Origin: an uncultured Flavobacteriales bacterium
GTDB taxonomy: Bacteria; Bacteroidota; Bacteroidia; Flavobacteriales_G; Salibacteraceae
Assembly (NCBI GenBank): GCA_905479105.1
Contig: CAJQLE010000001.1
Location: forward strand, 124,001 to 188,000
Length of the DNA stretch: 64,000 nt
Reading direction: 5' to 3'
Position 1 is the first letter of the stretch. Each line of letters opens with the position of its first letter. This document shows, piece after piece, positions 1 through 9,314 of this stretch. The position numbers and the translations under genes are program-made. The notes beneath the pieces were generated by a model. The model saw nothing but the letters and a program-made list of their open reading frames with translations. It was not told the origin of the DNA and did no database searches.

Positions 1-364
1 TAGAGTCAACCTTAACGATTGGTTTATGCACCGCACGCATTGACGCTAAAACCTTATCATGATGCTGACCAGTAATCACGAATGCCTTGATGTTGCTGAT
101 TTTTATCTCATTCATCAGTGCATAGTCATCTTCATCTGCTGATGAGCTCATGACCCATACCACCGGCATATCCATGCATTCTAAAGAGTACCATGTTGAA
201 TTGAGGTCAGTAGCCTTTGCATCATTCACATATTCCACTCCATCAACAACATCAACAAACTCTAAGCGATGTTCGATATCGCCCATTCTACGCATACTTT
301 GCTTTCTCGCATCAATGAGTCGTTCATTAACCTTTGCTTCCAGTATAGATGTTTGTGACTTCAT
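1..364 (-). CDS. Stand-alone MurD C-terminal-domain-like protein (partial, runs off left edge)
   Basis: This frame opens with ATG at 362-364 and stays open for 121 codons to the window edge, so the end is missing. Residues 28-71 align with the C-terminal ligand domain of the adjacent MurD. Shared blocks are IEHRLE, a ND-KAT block, NSTWY-LE and PVVW, about 26 of 44 positions by hand count. There is no central ATPase domain and no GSNGKTT loop. The MurD motif GGVDKGND is replaced by SSSADEDD, and NDSKATN reads NDAKATD. The start lies 11 bases after the murD stop, so it is probably co-transcribed in the dcw operon where ftsW is normally next. I infer a non-catalytic paralogue, perhaps regulatory. 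It could be a decaying duplicate, but the sequence has diverged while the frame remains intact. Confidence 0.8.
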   Translation of the reverse strand, partial: MKSQTSILEAKVNERLIDARKQSMRRMGDIEHRLEFVDVVDGVEYVNDAKATDLNSTWYSLECMDMPVVWVMSSSADEDDYALMNEIKISNIKAFVITGQHHDKVLASMRAVHKPIVKVDS

Positions 365-375
365 GGAGTGATTGA

Positions 376-1716
376 TTACAGGTTTCTTACAGCTTCTTTA
401 AATTGACGTCCACGATCTTCATAATCATCGAATAAATCAAAACTTGCGCAAGCAGGGCTTAGCAATACAGCATCACCTTTAACGCCAGCTTTATAGGCTT
501 TGTAAACAGCCTCGCGCATAGTATCTACTTCGATAATTTGCTCAACATACGGTCCAAAAGCTTCAATCAACTTGGCGTTGTCCTTTCCTAGACAAACGAG
601 TGTTTTTACTTTGGCCTTCACCATAGCGTCAAGCTGAGTATAATCATTGCCTTTATCTACACCTCCAGCAATCCAAACTACAGGCTGATTCATACTTTCT
701 AATGCATACCAAGTAGAGTTTACGTTGGTTGCTTTTGAATCATTGATAAAAGAAATTCCATAAACATCATTCACAAGTTCAAGTCTGTGTTCAATGTTTT
801 GAAAATCTGATAAACACTCTCTTATCAAATCTTTTCTTACCTCTAGTATTCTAGCTGCGATGCCTGATGCCATCGAGTTGTAGAGGTTGTGTTTGCCCTG
901 AAGGGCGAGTTCTTGCATCGTCATAGTAAATTGGTTTTTATTTGGGTTAATGGTTATTTTATTGTCGTTTGCGAAGGCTGCTAAACCTTCATGATTCTGT
1001 TTTATTGAAAAAGGCGCTTTTTTTGCTTTTGATTCTATAGTTTTCATCACTTCACGCGTCACTGGATCATCTTCGTTATAGATGAACCAATCATCGCTGG
1101 ATTGATTTTGAGTGATTCGCATCTTAGCTCTAGCATACTTCATAAGGTCATATTCATACCTATCAAGATGATCTTCAGTAATATTCAATAGCATGGCGAT
1201 ATCACATTTGAAATCATACATACCATCCAACTGAAAACTGCTAATCTCAAGAACTACCCATTCGTATTTATCTCCTTCGGCAACTATTGCCGCAAGACTC
1301 TTACCGATATTTCCTGCCAGTCCAACGTTGATTCCTGCGCGTTGAAGAATATGATGCATTAGAAGTGCCGTAGTTGTTTTACCGTTACTACCTGTGATTC
1401 CAATGAACTTGGCTTTGGAATAACGTCCAGCAAATTCAAGCTCATTGATCACCGGAATACCTTTTTCTCTCAACTTCACTATCAATGATGCTGAATCAGG
1501 AATTCCAGGGCTTTTCACCACTTCATCTGCAGCTAGAATTTGATCAACAGAATGACCTTTTTCTTCAAACAGAATGTCATTATTTAAAAGAACGTTCTTA
1601 TACTTTTCCTTAAGTGCACCTGCGTCACTCACAAATACATCCCAGTCTTTTTGCTTCGCCAATAGCGCTGCTCCTACTCCACTTTCTCCGCCTCCAAGCA
1701 CGATCAACTTCTTCAC
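376..1716 (-). CDS. murD: UDP-N-acetylmuramoyl-L-alanine--D-glutamate ligase MurD
   Basis: Cytoplasmic Mur ligase that adds D-glutamate to UDP-MurNAc-L-Ala using ATP. An N-terminal Rossmann-like UDP-binding domain starts KKLIVLGGGESG. The central ATPase domain has GSNGKTT at residues 109-115. The C-terminal domain has IEHRLE and NDSKATN, the substrate-contacting region in the family, and GGVDKGND. The open frame extends to a TTG at 1773, but I place the start at GTG 1716. That codon shares one base with the mraY stop (TAGTG) and puts the Rossmann motif at the N terminus, giving 446 residues, a normal MurD length. It sits between mraY and a MurD-like fragment gene. Confidence 0.95.
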   Translation of the reverse strand: MKKLIVLGGGESGVGAALLAKQKDWDVFVSDAGALKEKYKNVLLNNDILFEEKGHSVDQILAADEVVKSPGIPDSASLIVKLREKGIPVINELEFAGRYSKAKFIGITGSNGKTTTALLMHHILQRAGINVGLAGNIGKSLAAIVAEGDKYEWVVLEISSFQLDGMYDFKCDIAMLLNITEDHLDRYEYDLMKYARAKMRITQNQSSDDWFIYNEDDPVTREVMKTIESKAKKAPFSIKQNHEGLAAFANDNKITINPNKNQFTMTMQELALQGKHNLYNSMASGIAARILEVRKDLIRECLSDFQNIEHRLELVNDVYGISFINDSKATNVNSTWYALESMNQPVVWIAGGVDKGNDYTQLDAMVKAKVKTLVCLGKDNAKLIEAFGPYVEQIIEVDTMREAVYKAYKAGVKGDAVLLSPACASFDLFDDYEDRGRQFKEAVRNL

Positions 1717-2963
1717 TATCTCAGCTTTAATGTGATAATGCTGATCACAGCTAGCATAACTCCAATGATCCAAAAGCGAGAGACAATTTTGCTCTCATGC
1801 ATACCCTTCATTTGATAATGATGATGAAGAGGCGCCATGAGAAAAACTCTCCTTCCTTCACCGTACTTATTTTTAGTGTATTTGAAATATGCTACCTGCA
1901 AAACCACGGATAGATTCTCCACTAAAAAGACACCGCAAAAAATTGGAATGAGAAGTTCTTTCTTAATAGCAAGAGCAAATACGGCTATGATTCCACCAAT
2001 AGCTAAACTGCCTGTATCACCCATGAAAACTTGGGCTGGAAATGAGTTGTACCATAAAAACCCTATGCATGCGCCACCGAATGCCCCCATGAAAATCACC
2101 AGCTCTTCAGAGTTGGGAATGAACATGATATTAAGATAGTCGGCAAAAATCAGGTTAGACGATAGGTAAGCGAATATTGCCAGTGTCAGGCCGACTATGG
2201 CCGATGTCCCTCCGGCTAGTCCGTCTAACCCATCAGTCATATTGGCGCCATTGGAAACGGCCGTAATCACAAAAATCACGATGATTATATAGATGATCCA
2301 GGCATATTCTGCGACAGACTCTCCCATCCAATCAAGCAACCATCGGTAATCAAATTCATTGTTCTTTATGAAGGGTATGGTCGTTTTAGTCACGCCCGTT
2401 TCAACCCACTGAGGTTGCTCAATGGCATTTCCGTTCTGATCTATTACAGATTCTGTAATTACAATGCCATTTTCATCATATGCTTTATGCTTAACAGTGA
2501 CCTCCCCGTTGAAGTAAAGTATCGCACCAGCAACAATTCCAAGTCCTACTTGCCCAACAACTTTAAACTTCCCTGCCAATCCTTTCTTATCCTTTTTAAA
2601 TACTTTGATATAATCATCTGTGAACCCTATAGCGCCTAACCAAACGGTTGAGATAAGCATCAACCAGATATATGTATTATGAAGCTTTGCGAATAATAGC
2701 GTAGGAATGATGATGGCGGATAGGATTATTAAACCTCCCATTGTAGGCGTTCCTTGCTTTTGAAGCTGACCTTCAAGACCAAGATCACGCACCGTTTCAC
2801 CAACTTGAAGTTTTCGGAGATAGTCGATAATTCGTTTACCAAAAACAAGACTTATAATCAACGAGGTGATTACAGCCATTGCGGTTCGAAACGTGATGTA
2901 CTCAAACACCCCCGCTCCCGGCACATCAAATTCATTTAAATATTGAAATAAATAATAAAGCAT
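1716..2963 (-). CDS. mraY: Phospho-N-acetylmuramoyl-pentapeptide-transferase MraY
   Basis: Integral membrane enzyme that transfers phospho-MurNAc-pentapeptide to undecaprenyl phosphate, making lipid I. The 415-residue protein has many membrane segments, the early motif TPTMGGL, the aspartate-rich DD motif in [13 protein letters not shown], the [15 protein letters not shown] loop and the histidine motif [11 protein letters not shown] near the C terminus. Residues of about 150-215 form a polar segment between membrane helices that is longer than in E. coli MraY; such a segment is common in Bacteroidota. Its ATG overlaps the murE stop by one base (TAATG), and its TAG overlaps the GTG of murD. 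Confidence 0.96.
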   Translation of the reverse strand: MLYYLFQYLNEFDVPGAGVFEYITFRTAMAVITSLIISLVFGKRIIDYLRKLQVGETVRDLGLEGQLQKQGTPTMGGLIILSAIIIPTLLFAKLHNTYIWLMLISTVWLGAIGFTDDYIKVFKKDKKGLAGKFKVVGQVGLGIVAGAILYFNGEVTVKHKAYDENGIVITESVIDQNGNAIEQPQWVETGVTKTTIPFIKNNEFDYRWLLDWMGESVAEYAWIIYIIIVIFVITAVSNGANMTDGLDGLAGGTSAIVGLTLAIFAYLSSNLIFADYLNIMFIPNSEELVIFMGAFGGACIGFLWYNSFPAQVFMGDTGSLAIGGIIAVFALAIKKELLIPIFCGVFLVENLSVVLQVAYFKYTKNKYGEGRRVFLMAPLHHHYQMKGMHESKIVSRFWIIGVMLAVISIITLKLR

Positions 2964-4423
2964 TAGCTAACTAGATTGAGCATTTCGATGAGAATTTTCA
3001 TGTCATCAAAGTCGAATCGTTCTCCCTTGATTTCTTGATAAGTTTCATGACCTTTTCCAGCCACAAGTATGATATCACCTGGATCTGCCATTGAAGCAGC
3101 AGCCTTTATCGCTTCCTTGCGATCGGTGATTGCCAGCGATTTCTTTTGTTGCGTTATTTCTATCCCTGCCTGCATATCACGAATGATTGCTTCAGGTTCT
3201 TCAGAGCGAGGATTGTCACTTGTAAGCATTACTCTATCACTTAAATCAGCAGCAATCTTGGCCATTTCTGGTCGCTTACTTTTATCACGATCACCACCGC
3301 AACCTATAACAGTGATAACCCGCTCATTTCCACCCCTTATTTCTTGAATGGTTGAGAGCACATTCTTTAATGCATCTGGGGTATGGGCATAATCGACAAT
3401 TCCGATAATCCCACTTTCAGATCGTATGTATTGAAACCTTCCTGCTGGTGGGTTTAAATTTGAAAGCATTGTAAGCACTTCCATCTTCTCCTCTCTAAGC
3501 AATAAGGCTGTGGCATAGGTAGCTAGAAGATTGTAGGCATTAAACTTCCCAATCAGCTTACTCCATATCTCTCTGTCATCTAGGATGATATTAAGGCCTT
3601 GAAAGTGGTTTTCTAAAATCTTGGCTTTAAAATCAGCTCCTGTGCGAAGTGCATAATGATAAACTTTGGACTTCGTATTCTGAACCATGATTTCACCATG
3701 GATATCATCCACATTCACTAAAGAGAACGCATCGGCAGGCAATTCATCAAAGAATTGCTTCTTAGCTGCGATGTAATTGTCAAATGTTTTGTGATAATCA
3801 AGGTGATCATGGGTAATGTTGGTGAAAATGCCTCCAGCGAATTTCAATCCTGCAATTCTTCTTTGATGGATAGCATGCGAACTCACTTCCATGAAGCAAT
3901 ACTTGCATCCTTCTTCAACCATTTGCTGTAACAAACGATTCAATTGCACAGGATCGGGCGTTGTATGAGTTGCTGGAATTTCTTTGGTTCCAATGAGGTT
4001 AACAACCGTACTAATCAAGCCTGGCTTGTTCCCAAAAGATCTATACAACCTATGCAACAAAGTCGTAACTGTTGTCTTTCCATTTGTTCCAGTAACACCA
4101 ACAAGCTTCAATTTCTCAGAAGGGTTGTCGTAATAATTGGACGCCATGAGGCCTAGTGCTTTAGCTGAGTCTTTGACCTTTACATAGGTTACGCCTTCAA
4201 CCAACTCAGAAGGAAGCTCTTCGCAAACAATAATTTTTGAACCTTGAGCGATAGCTTTATCGATGAAAAGATGACCATCTTTTTGTGTTCCTCTAATCGC
4301 AACGAACGCACTCATTTTCTCAGCCAAGCGACTATCGAAACAAATCGTCTCTACCGCCAAATGGGTGTTCCCAATTACCTCTTCAATTCCGGCCTTATAC
4401 AATATATCTTTCAGCAGTTTCAC
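2963..4423 (-). CDS. murE: UDP-MurNAc-tripeptide synthetase MurE (meso-diaminopimelate type)
   Basis: Cytoplasmic Mur ligase that adds the third amino acid of the peptidoglycan stem peptide. The ATPase loop GTNGKTT is at residues 112-118. A DNPR motif at 403-406 is the known signature for meso-diaminopimelate rather than lysine, so the cell wall should be DAP type. The C-terminal GKGHETYQ motif is also present. The length of 486 residues is usual. The start is GTG at 4423, overlapping the ftsI stop TGA as GTGA, which points to translational coupling. Confidence 0.96.
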   Translation of the reverse strand: MKLLKDILYKAGIEEVIGNTHLAVETICFDSRLAEKMSAFVAIRGTQKDGHLFIDKAIAQGSKIIVCEELPSELVEGVTYVKVKDSAKALGLMASNYYDNPSEKLKLVGVTGTNGKTTVTTLLHRLYRSFGNKPGLISTVVNLIGTKEIPATHTTPDPVQLNRLLQQMVEEGCKYCFMEVSSHAIHQRRIAGLKFAGGIFTNITHDHLDYHKTFDNYIAAKKQFFDELPADAFSLVNVDDIHGEIMVQNTKSKVYHYALRTGADFKAKILENHFQGLNIILDDREIWSKLIGKFNAYNLLATYATALLLREEKMEVLTMLSNLNPPAGRFQYIRSESGIIGIVDYAHTPDALKNVLSTIQEIRGGNERVITVIGCGGDRDKSKRPEMAKIAADLSDRVMLTSDNPRSEEPEAIIRDMQAGIEITQQKKSLAITDRKEAIKAAASMADPGDIILVAGKGHETYQEIKGERFDFDDMKILIEMLNLVS

Positions 4424-6534
4424 GATAGCTCTAAGGTTATTTCTTGTCCTCTTTGAATATTTGCGCCTGGAATAAGCGATTGAGACTTGATCATTCCACT
4501 CCCTCTCAACTGTACTTTCAATCCTGCATTCTCCAAAATGTAGACAGCGTCTTGCGCTGACATTCCTTTCACATTTGGAACCATATTCTCCACGATGTTT
4601 CGCCTACCCATTTCAACTTTTTCCTTACCCGTTTGAGTAATCACCCATTTATTATCCAAATTGGATGACTCAACCTTCACATGCAATTCTTCAAATACAT
4701 TGTTGAGGTCTTTCTGCATTCCACTTTTAGAAACTGGGATTTTTGTAAGTGATGTGAATTTGTCTGACGACTCCAGTTCATCATGGATATTGATACTGGT
4801 TGCATAAACCTTGTCAGCGATTTCAGCGAAAATTGGTCCTGCGACATGACTAGCATAATAAACGCTTCTATTCGGTGCGTTCACTACTACGATGCAGCTG
4901 TATTTTGGATTATCTGCAGGGAAATAACCGGCAAATGAAGCCTGATAAGTGATCTTTGTTCCGTAACCAGCACTTGATTTCGCTACCCGGGCCGTACCCG
5001 TCTTACCAGCGATAGCGTAGTTAGGATTTTTCAAGTTCGTTGCAGTTCCTTCTTGAACTGCAGCTTCCATTAATTTCTGCGCCTGTTTGGCCGTCTTTTC
5101 AGAGCAAACTCTAGAATTGATTACTTGCGGGTCTATCTCGCTTATAACTGAACTTTTATCAGTAACCTTTCTTACAAAGATTGGCTTCATCATTTTCCCA
5201 TCATTGGCAATGGCATTGTAGAAGGTTAAGATTTGAAGGGGCGTCATTTTAACCTCATAACCGATGCTTGTCCACAAGTAAGAAATCAATGACCAACTTT
5301 TATCCATTGGATCTTTAATCAAAGGAGCTCCTTCGCCCGCTATCTCAATCCCAATGGATTCACCCAAATTCATTCTGCGTAAGCCATTGATGAATTTCGC
5401 TGGCTCGTTAGCATAGTACTTTTCAATGATGCGCATCACACCAATGTTTGATGAAAGAGCGAAAGCTTCTTCTACAGAAATTTTACCATGTCCACCATCT
5501 TTTGAATCACGCATGGTTTCTCCATGAAAATCTGCCGTGCCGTTCCCTGCATCAATGCTGTCATTGAGCTTTATATAGCCATCTTCAAGCGCTACAACCA
5601 AAGAAGGAAGCTTGAACGTAGACCCAGGCTCTGCACTCTCACCGATGGCATAATTGTAGTACTCATAATAATCACCATCGCCATCTTTACTCAAATTCGC
5701 AATTGCCTTAATTTCACCAGTTTCAACCTCCATAAGAATTACACATCCGTGATGTGCATCGTGAATCTTCAACTGATCCAACAGAGCGTTCTCGGCAACA
5801 TCCTGAATATTCAAATTAATGGTAGTGTGAATATCATATCCATCCATGGGTTCAATCTCATTCTCATCATTGATCGGCATCCATAACCCACCAGAAATTT
5901 TCTGCATTAATCGCTTCCCACTAACTCCGGCCAATTCACCACGATAAGCTCCTTCCAACCCAACTGGAGCAACTCCCTCTCTATCGTAACCAATGGTTCG
6001 AGCGGCCAGCATCCTAAAAGGACGCTCTCGTCTATTTTGCTGAAGAATAATAAGTCCTCCCTTGAACTTTCCTCGATTAAAAATTGGAAAATCACGCAGC
6101 ACTTTCATTTGATGAAACTTCACCCTGCGCCTGATTAGATGGTATCGTTCTCCTTTTTGACGAGCCGCCACCAATTGTCTTTTCCAATCAACTGGAGACT
6201 GATCAGCAAAGAGGTTAGACAGCTTAATGGATAATGAATCTATATTTTCATTAAACGCCTTATCAGTCAGACCATCTGCATTAAGATCCATTCTAACTTC
6301 ATAGATCGGAACTGAAGTAGCCAACATACTTTCATCATCAGAATATATGTTACCCCTAACAGCATCTATGTTTCGGTAAACAGTTGTTAAGTTTTCGGCC
6401 TTTTCTCGCCAATAAGAACCCTCAACAAACTGTATGTACAAAACCTTAGCAATAATGGAAACCCCCACCAACGCAATAGCAAAGTAGACCACATAAGATC
6501 TATTCATCATTTGCTTATTGGAGATGTTGGCCAT
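4420..6534 (-). CDS. ftsI: Division transpeptidase (FtsI/PBP class B) with C-terminal PASTA domain
   Basis: Cell-division peptidoglycan transpeptidase anchored by one N-terminal helix (about residues 13-35). The penicillin-binding module has all three active-site motifs: STFK at 305-308, SSN at 361-363 and KTGT at 511-514. The last 55 residues (about 650-704, from VPNVKGMSAQDA onward) form one PASTA domain, usual in Bacteroidota and Firmicutes division PBPs but absent from E. coli FtsI. It starts with ATG directly on the ftsL stop (TAATG) and ends overlapping murE by four bases. Its position in the dcw cluster supports the septal role. Confidence 0.94.
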   Translation of the reverse strand: MANISNKQMMNRSYVVYFAIALVGVSIIAKVLYIQFVEGSYWREKAENLTTVYRNIDAVRGNIYSDDESMLATSVPIYEVRMDLNADGLTDKAFNENIDSLSIKLSNLFADQSPVDWKRQLVAARQKGERYHLIRRRVKFHQMKVLRDFPIFNRGKFKGGLIILQQNRRERPFRMLAARTIGYDREGVAPVGLEGAYRGELAGVSGKRLMQKISGGLWMPINDENEIEPMDGYDIHTTINLNIQDVAENALLDQLKIHDAHHGCVILMEVETGEIKAIANLSKDGDGDYYEYYNYAIGESAEPGSTFKLPSLVVALEDGYIKLNDSIDAGNGTADFHGETMRDSKDGGHGKISVEEAFALSSNIGVMRIIEKYYANEPAKFINGLRRMNLGESIGIEIAGEGAPLIKDPMDKSWSLISYLWTSIGYEVKMTPLQILTFYNAIANDGKMMKPIFVRKVTDKSSVISEIDPQVINSRVCSEKTAKQAQKLMEAAVQEGTATNLKNPNYAIAGKTGTARVAKSSAGYGTKITYQASFAGYFPADNPKYSCIVVVNAPNRSVYYASHVAGPIFAEIADKVYATSINIHDELESSDKFTSLTKIPVSKSGMQKDLNNVFEELHVKVESSNLDNKWVITQTGKEKVEMGRRNIVENMVPNVKGMSAQDAVYILENAGLKVQLRGSGMIKSQSLIPGANIQRGQEITLELS

Positions 6535-6902
6535 TAGTTAATCTGGTCTAATTGAGATGATTCGAGGATAATTTTCTTTGGTGGATCATAAGACTCATCC
6601 AATCCCATGTTACGCTCTTGAATAATTTTCATCAACTCTGATTCTATGATGGTGTTATTCAATTCGCTCTTCATACTGATTTGCTCAGAGCGCAATTCCT
6701 TAATTTCTTGTTGGGTGAGGTTAATCTTTCGGACAGAAGCCTCTGCCAAATAGCCATTGGCTATATACACTAAGCCGATAAAAGCCACGAAAAGCAAAAA
6801 CGGCAGGTGCCTTATCACAGCATCTTGCGTCAAAAGCCTACCAGATAGCAAAGCAGCTATAGGGTTACTTTTCGACTCGTTTTTATTTTCTTTTTGACTC
6901 AT
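6534..6902 (-). CDS. ftsL: FtsL-like divisome protein
   Basis: A 122-residue bitopic membrane protein with a polar N terminus, one membrane helix at about residues 35-52, and a following heptad-rich segment (about 60-100) likely to form a coiled coil. This is the architecture of FtsL, which forms a complex with FtsB/FtsQ and recruits FtsW-FtsI. Sequence conservation in FtsL is poor, so the call rests on topology and on position between rsmH and ftsI, where ftsL lies in most dcw clusters. It overlaps both neighbours by one base. Confidence 0.82.
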   Translation of the reverse strand: MSQKENKNESKSNPIAALLSGRLLTQDAVIRHLPFLLFVAFIGLVYIANGYLAEASVRKINLTQQEIKELRSEQISMKSELNNTIIESELMKIIQERNMGLDESYDPPKKIILESSQLDQIN

Positions 6903-7798
6903 TATCGTTTAACTCCTATTCTCATTTTAGCACTGCGTGCTCTAGGGTTTGATTCTATTTCTTCTTCTGACGGCACAATTACTTTTCCTTTGGGATCAAG
7001 TGGACGGTGGACATTTCCAAAAACATCTTTATCAAGCACATCATCAAAATTTCCAGACCTTAAAAAATGCTTCACCATACGATCTTCTAAAGAGTGGTAA
7101 CTCAGCACAACAAGTTTTCCTCCTGGATTCAAAACTTCTGGCACCTGCTCTAAAAACTCTTGTAGCACCAATAGCTCATCATTCACTTCAATTCGAATGG
7201 CTTGAAATATGTGAGCCAACTCTCCTTTCACCTTTCTTTCAGGAACCACTGATTCAACTATCGCGACTAAATCACCAGTAGTTCTAATCGCGTTTCCTAA
7301 TCGCACTTGATCAATCTTCCTAGCTATCGGCTTAGCAAAAGATGACTCTCCATATCTTTTGAATAATCGAATCAGCACTCCCACTTCGTAATCGTTTACT
7401 ACTTCAATAGCGCTCTTTTCCTGAGAAGCATTCATTCGCATATCCAGAGGCGCATCGAACCGGAACGAGAAACCACGGGAGGCCTTATCAAAATGATGGC
7501 CCGAAACACCTAAATCAGCTATAATGCCATCTACCTTTTGAACCCCTTTAGCAAGGAGAAACTGTTTTAGAAATCTGAAATTCCCGAAGCACAATTCGAA
7601 GCGATCATCATCTGGAGCGTTATTCACCGCATCAGCGTCTTGATCAAATCCCAGTAAATGACCTTCAGAAGCCAAGCGTTTTAGAATTTCTTTACTATGA
7701 CCTCCAGCACCAAGCGTTACATCAACATAAGTTCCAGCAGGCTGCATATCCAACGCATCAACACCCTCATGTAAAAGAACTGTTGTGTGATAAGTCAT
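6902..7798 (-). CDS. rsmH: 16S rRNA (cytosine-1402-N4)-methyltransferase RsmH
   Basis: SAM-dependent methyltransferase for C1402 in the ribosomal P site. The SAM-binding motif VDVTLGAGGHS lies near residue 25, with ADLGVSGHHFD and the family signature GFSFRFDAPLDMRM following. The C-terminal part has LVVLSYHSLEDRMVK. The length of 298 residues is standard. It begins two bases after the mraZ stop and ends overlapping ftsL by one base, the conserved start of the dcw operon. Confidence 0.97.
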   Translation of the reverse strand: MTYHTTVLLHEGVDALDMQPAGTYVDVTLGAGGHSKEILKRLASEGHLLGFDQDADAVNNAPDDDRFELCFGNFRFLKQFLLAKGVQKVDGIIADLGVSGHHFDKASRGFSFRFDAPLDMRMNASQEKSAIEVVNDYEVGVLIRLFKRYGESSFAKPIARKIDQVRLGNAIRTTGDLVAIVESVVPERKVKGELAHIFQAIRIEVNDELLVLQEFLEQVPEVLNPGGKLVVLSYHSLEDRMVKHFLRSGNFDDVLDKDVFGNVHRPLDPKGKVIVPSEEEIESNPRARSAKMRIGVKR

Positions 7799-7800
7799 AC

Positions 7801-8262
7801 CTATGAATCAGTATCTTCAAGTCCACCCATTACATCCTCAGCAAGTGCTGCAAACGCATCAGCATCCTGATCCATTACTTCTTCATACTTATCCTTAGCC
7901 CACACCTCTATTCGATCAGCGTATGCAAAAAGCACCGCCTCCTTATCAATTCCTGAAAACTTCATTAGCGACTTAGGTACTAGAACTCGAGCATTTGAGT
8001 CAAGCGAAATGGCAGTAGCGCCATTATGAAACTGTCGATAAAACGATCGATTCTTGGCAACAAAAAGATTTAAGTTCTTAAGCTTCGATGTAATCTTCTC
8101 CCACTCATTAAGCGGATAAAGCACCAAACAACCCTCAAAACCTCTGTTTAAGACAAACTGCTCTTTCGCGGAGGGGTCAATTTGTTTGCGCAGACCACCC
8201 GGCAGTAAGAAGCGAGACTTACTGTCCAATTTGCAATCAAATTCACCTAAAAAGCTTGTCAT
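7801..8262 (-). CDS. mraZ: Transcriptional regulator MraZ
   Basis: First gene of the dcw cluster. MraZ proteins are AbrB-fold DNA-binding proteins with two SpoVT/AbrB-like repeats that form ring oligomers and control their own operon. Both halves are visible: DCKLDSKSRFLLPGGLR at about residues 10-26 and ATAISLDSNARVLVPKSLM at about 83-101. The acidic C-terminal tail is common in Bacteroidota copies. The 153-residue length is normal. A tandem 10-base repeat of the type bound by MraZ lies just upstream (8301-8320), so autoregulation is likely. Confidence 0.95.
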   Translation of the reverse strand: MTSFLGEFDCKLDSKSRFLLPGGLRKQIDPSAKEQFVLNRGFEGCLVLYPLNEWEKITSKLKNLNLFVAKNRSFYRQFHNGATAISLDSNARVLVPKSLMKFSGIDKEAVLFAYADRIEVWAKDKYEEVMDQDADAFAALAEDVMGGLEDTDS

Positions 8263-8286
8263 GAAATCGTTTCAATAATGAAAGCG

Positions 8287-8320
8287 TAAAAGTATGCGAT
8301 TTTTACCACATTTTACCACT
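8287..8320 (-). promoter_or_regulatory. mraZ promoter with tandem MraZ-box repeats
   Basis: On the minus strand two exactly adjacent 10-base units, AGTGGTAAAA and TGTGGTAAAA (8320 to 8301), differ only in the first base. Known MraZ operators are direct repeats with 10-base period and a TGGG or GTGG core, so this fits. Immediately downstream is TACTTTTA (8294 to 8287), one base from the Bacteroidota -7 box TAnnTTTG. Repeats just upstream of the -7 box would let MraZ block its own promoter. I found no clear -33 TTTG. The operator role is inferred. Confidence 0.65.
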
Positions 8321-8400
8321 ATATAACAGATTGTTGATAAATCACTCTGTTATTCATGAACAATTTCACTTTAAAGTACATCCCACTTGCGTTCTATTTG

Positions 8401-8420
8401 GTGGGAAATTGTGGAATCCA
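8401..8420 (+). promoter_or_regulatory. Second candidate MraZ-type repeat, opposite orientation
   Basis: The units GTGGGAAATT and GTGGAATCCA lie head to tail with 10-base period on the plus strand. The GTGG core and spacing match the mraZ-proximal repeat at 8301-8320, but the units point toward the hydrolase-engB operon. It could be a weaker MraZ site linking the divergent operons, or chance in a short control region. Confidence 0.35.
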
Positions 8421-8511
8421 TATCATTCATTATTGACAATCACAACATCGCTGTTAACATTTAGGTGTTTACATACTCACTAATAAGACACCTCACTAAC
8501 ATCTAATTCTT

Positions 8512-8519
8512 TATTTTTG
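8512..8519 (+). promoter_or_regulatory. -7 promoter box for the hydrolase-engB operon
   Basis: TATTTTTG matches the Bacteroidota -7 consensus TAnnTTTG exactly. The hydrolase ATG at 8544 lies 24 bases downstream. A start at the TTG at 8517 would lie inside this box, which argues for the ATG. No clear -33 TTTG is visible. Confidence 0.5.
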
Positions 8520-8543
8520 GGAACTTGCAACATTGCACCCACC

Positions 8544-9314
8544 ATGAAGGTTAACATTATCGAAGAAGGCGGATTTAGCTACATTGAGGAAGGTCAAGGA
8601 GAAACCATAGTGGTGCTTCATGGACTCTTTGGGGCATTGAGTAATTTCAAAGGCGTGTTTGAATATTTCACCAAACGATTTAGGGTGATTATTCCGATCA
8701 TGCCTTTGTACACCATGCCCATTATTGACACCAACGTAAAGAACCTTTCGAGGTTCCTATTGGATTTCATGGATTATAAGAAAATCGATAAAGCCCATTT
8801 ATTGGGCAATAGTCTAGGTGGACATGTAGCGCTCATCTTCGCTGCGAAACACCTTAATAGAGTGAAAAGCCTAGTCTTGACGGGAAGTAGTGGTCTTTAT
8901 GAAAATTCATTAGGTGGCACTTTTCCGAAGCGAGGTAATTATGACTTCGTTAAAGAAAAGGTAGCAGTTACCTTTTACGACCCAAGACACGCAACAAAAG
9001 ACTTGGTGGATGAATGCTTTGACATCGTCAACGATAAAGGCAAAACGGTAAGAATTATTTCTCTTGCTAAATCTGCTATTCGTCATAACATGGCTTCAGA
9101 GCTGCCCAACATGAATGTTCCAACTTGTTTGATTTGGGGGAAAAATGACACCATTACGCCACCTGATGTGGCTGAAGAATTTGCTGAGCTTCTTCCTGAT
9201 GCTTCTTTATTCTGGATAGACCAATGTGGTCACGCACCTATGATGGAACATCCTGCTGAATTCAACGATACGCTGAACGCATTTTTCAAAGATAGATTCG
9301 ATTACGCTGCCTAA
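8544..9314 (+). CDS. Alpha/beta-fold hydrolase
   Basis: A 256-residue single-domain alpha/beta hydrolase. The oxyanion motif HGLFG is at 26-30, the nucleophile elbow GNSLGG has Ser90, the acid is Asp202 in WGKNDTITPP, and the base is His230 in CGHAPMMEHP, so the catalytic triad is complete. The substrate cannot be told from sequence. I chose ATG 8544 rather than TTG 8517 because a -7 promoter box covers the TTG and the family begins with MKVN-type starts. The stop overlaps the ATG of engB by one base (TAATG), so the two are translationally coupled, next to the dcw cluster. Confidence 0.88.
   Translation: MKVNIIEEGGFSYIEEGQGETIVVLHGLFGALSNFKGVFEYFTKRFRVIIPIMPLYTMPIIDTNVKNLSRFLLDFMDYKKIDKAHLLGNSLGGHVALIFAAKHLNRVKSLVLTGSSGLYENSLGGTFPKRGNYDFVKEKVAVTFYDPRHATKDLVDECFDIVNDKGKTVRIISLAKSAIRHNMASELPNMNVPTCLIWGKNDTITPPDVAEEFAELLPDASLFWIDQCGHAPMMEHPAEFNDTLNAFFKDRFDYAA

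Noticed and set aside
150-371. Plus-strand frame of 73 codons near the left edge
   Set aside because: It is the antisense shadow of the MurD-like gene on the minus strand, which aligns well with a known domain; the plus-strand translation has no recognisable features.
2300-2520. Long polar insertion in MraY
   Set aside because: Extended polar loops at this place are common in Bacteroidota MraY and do not disturb the catalytic motifs.
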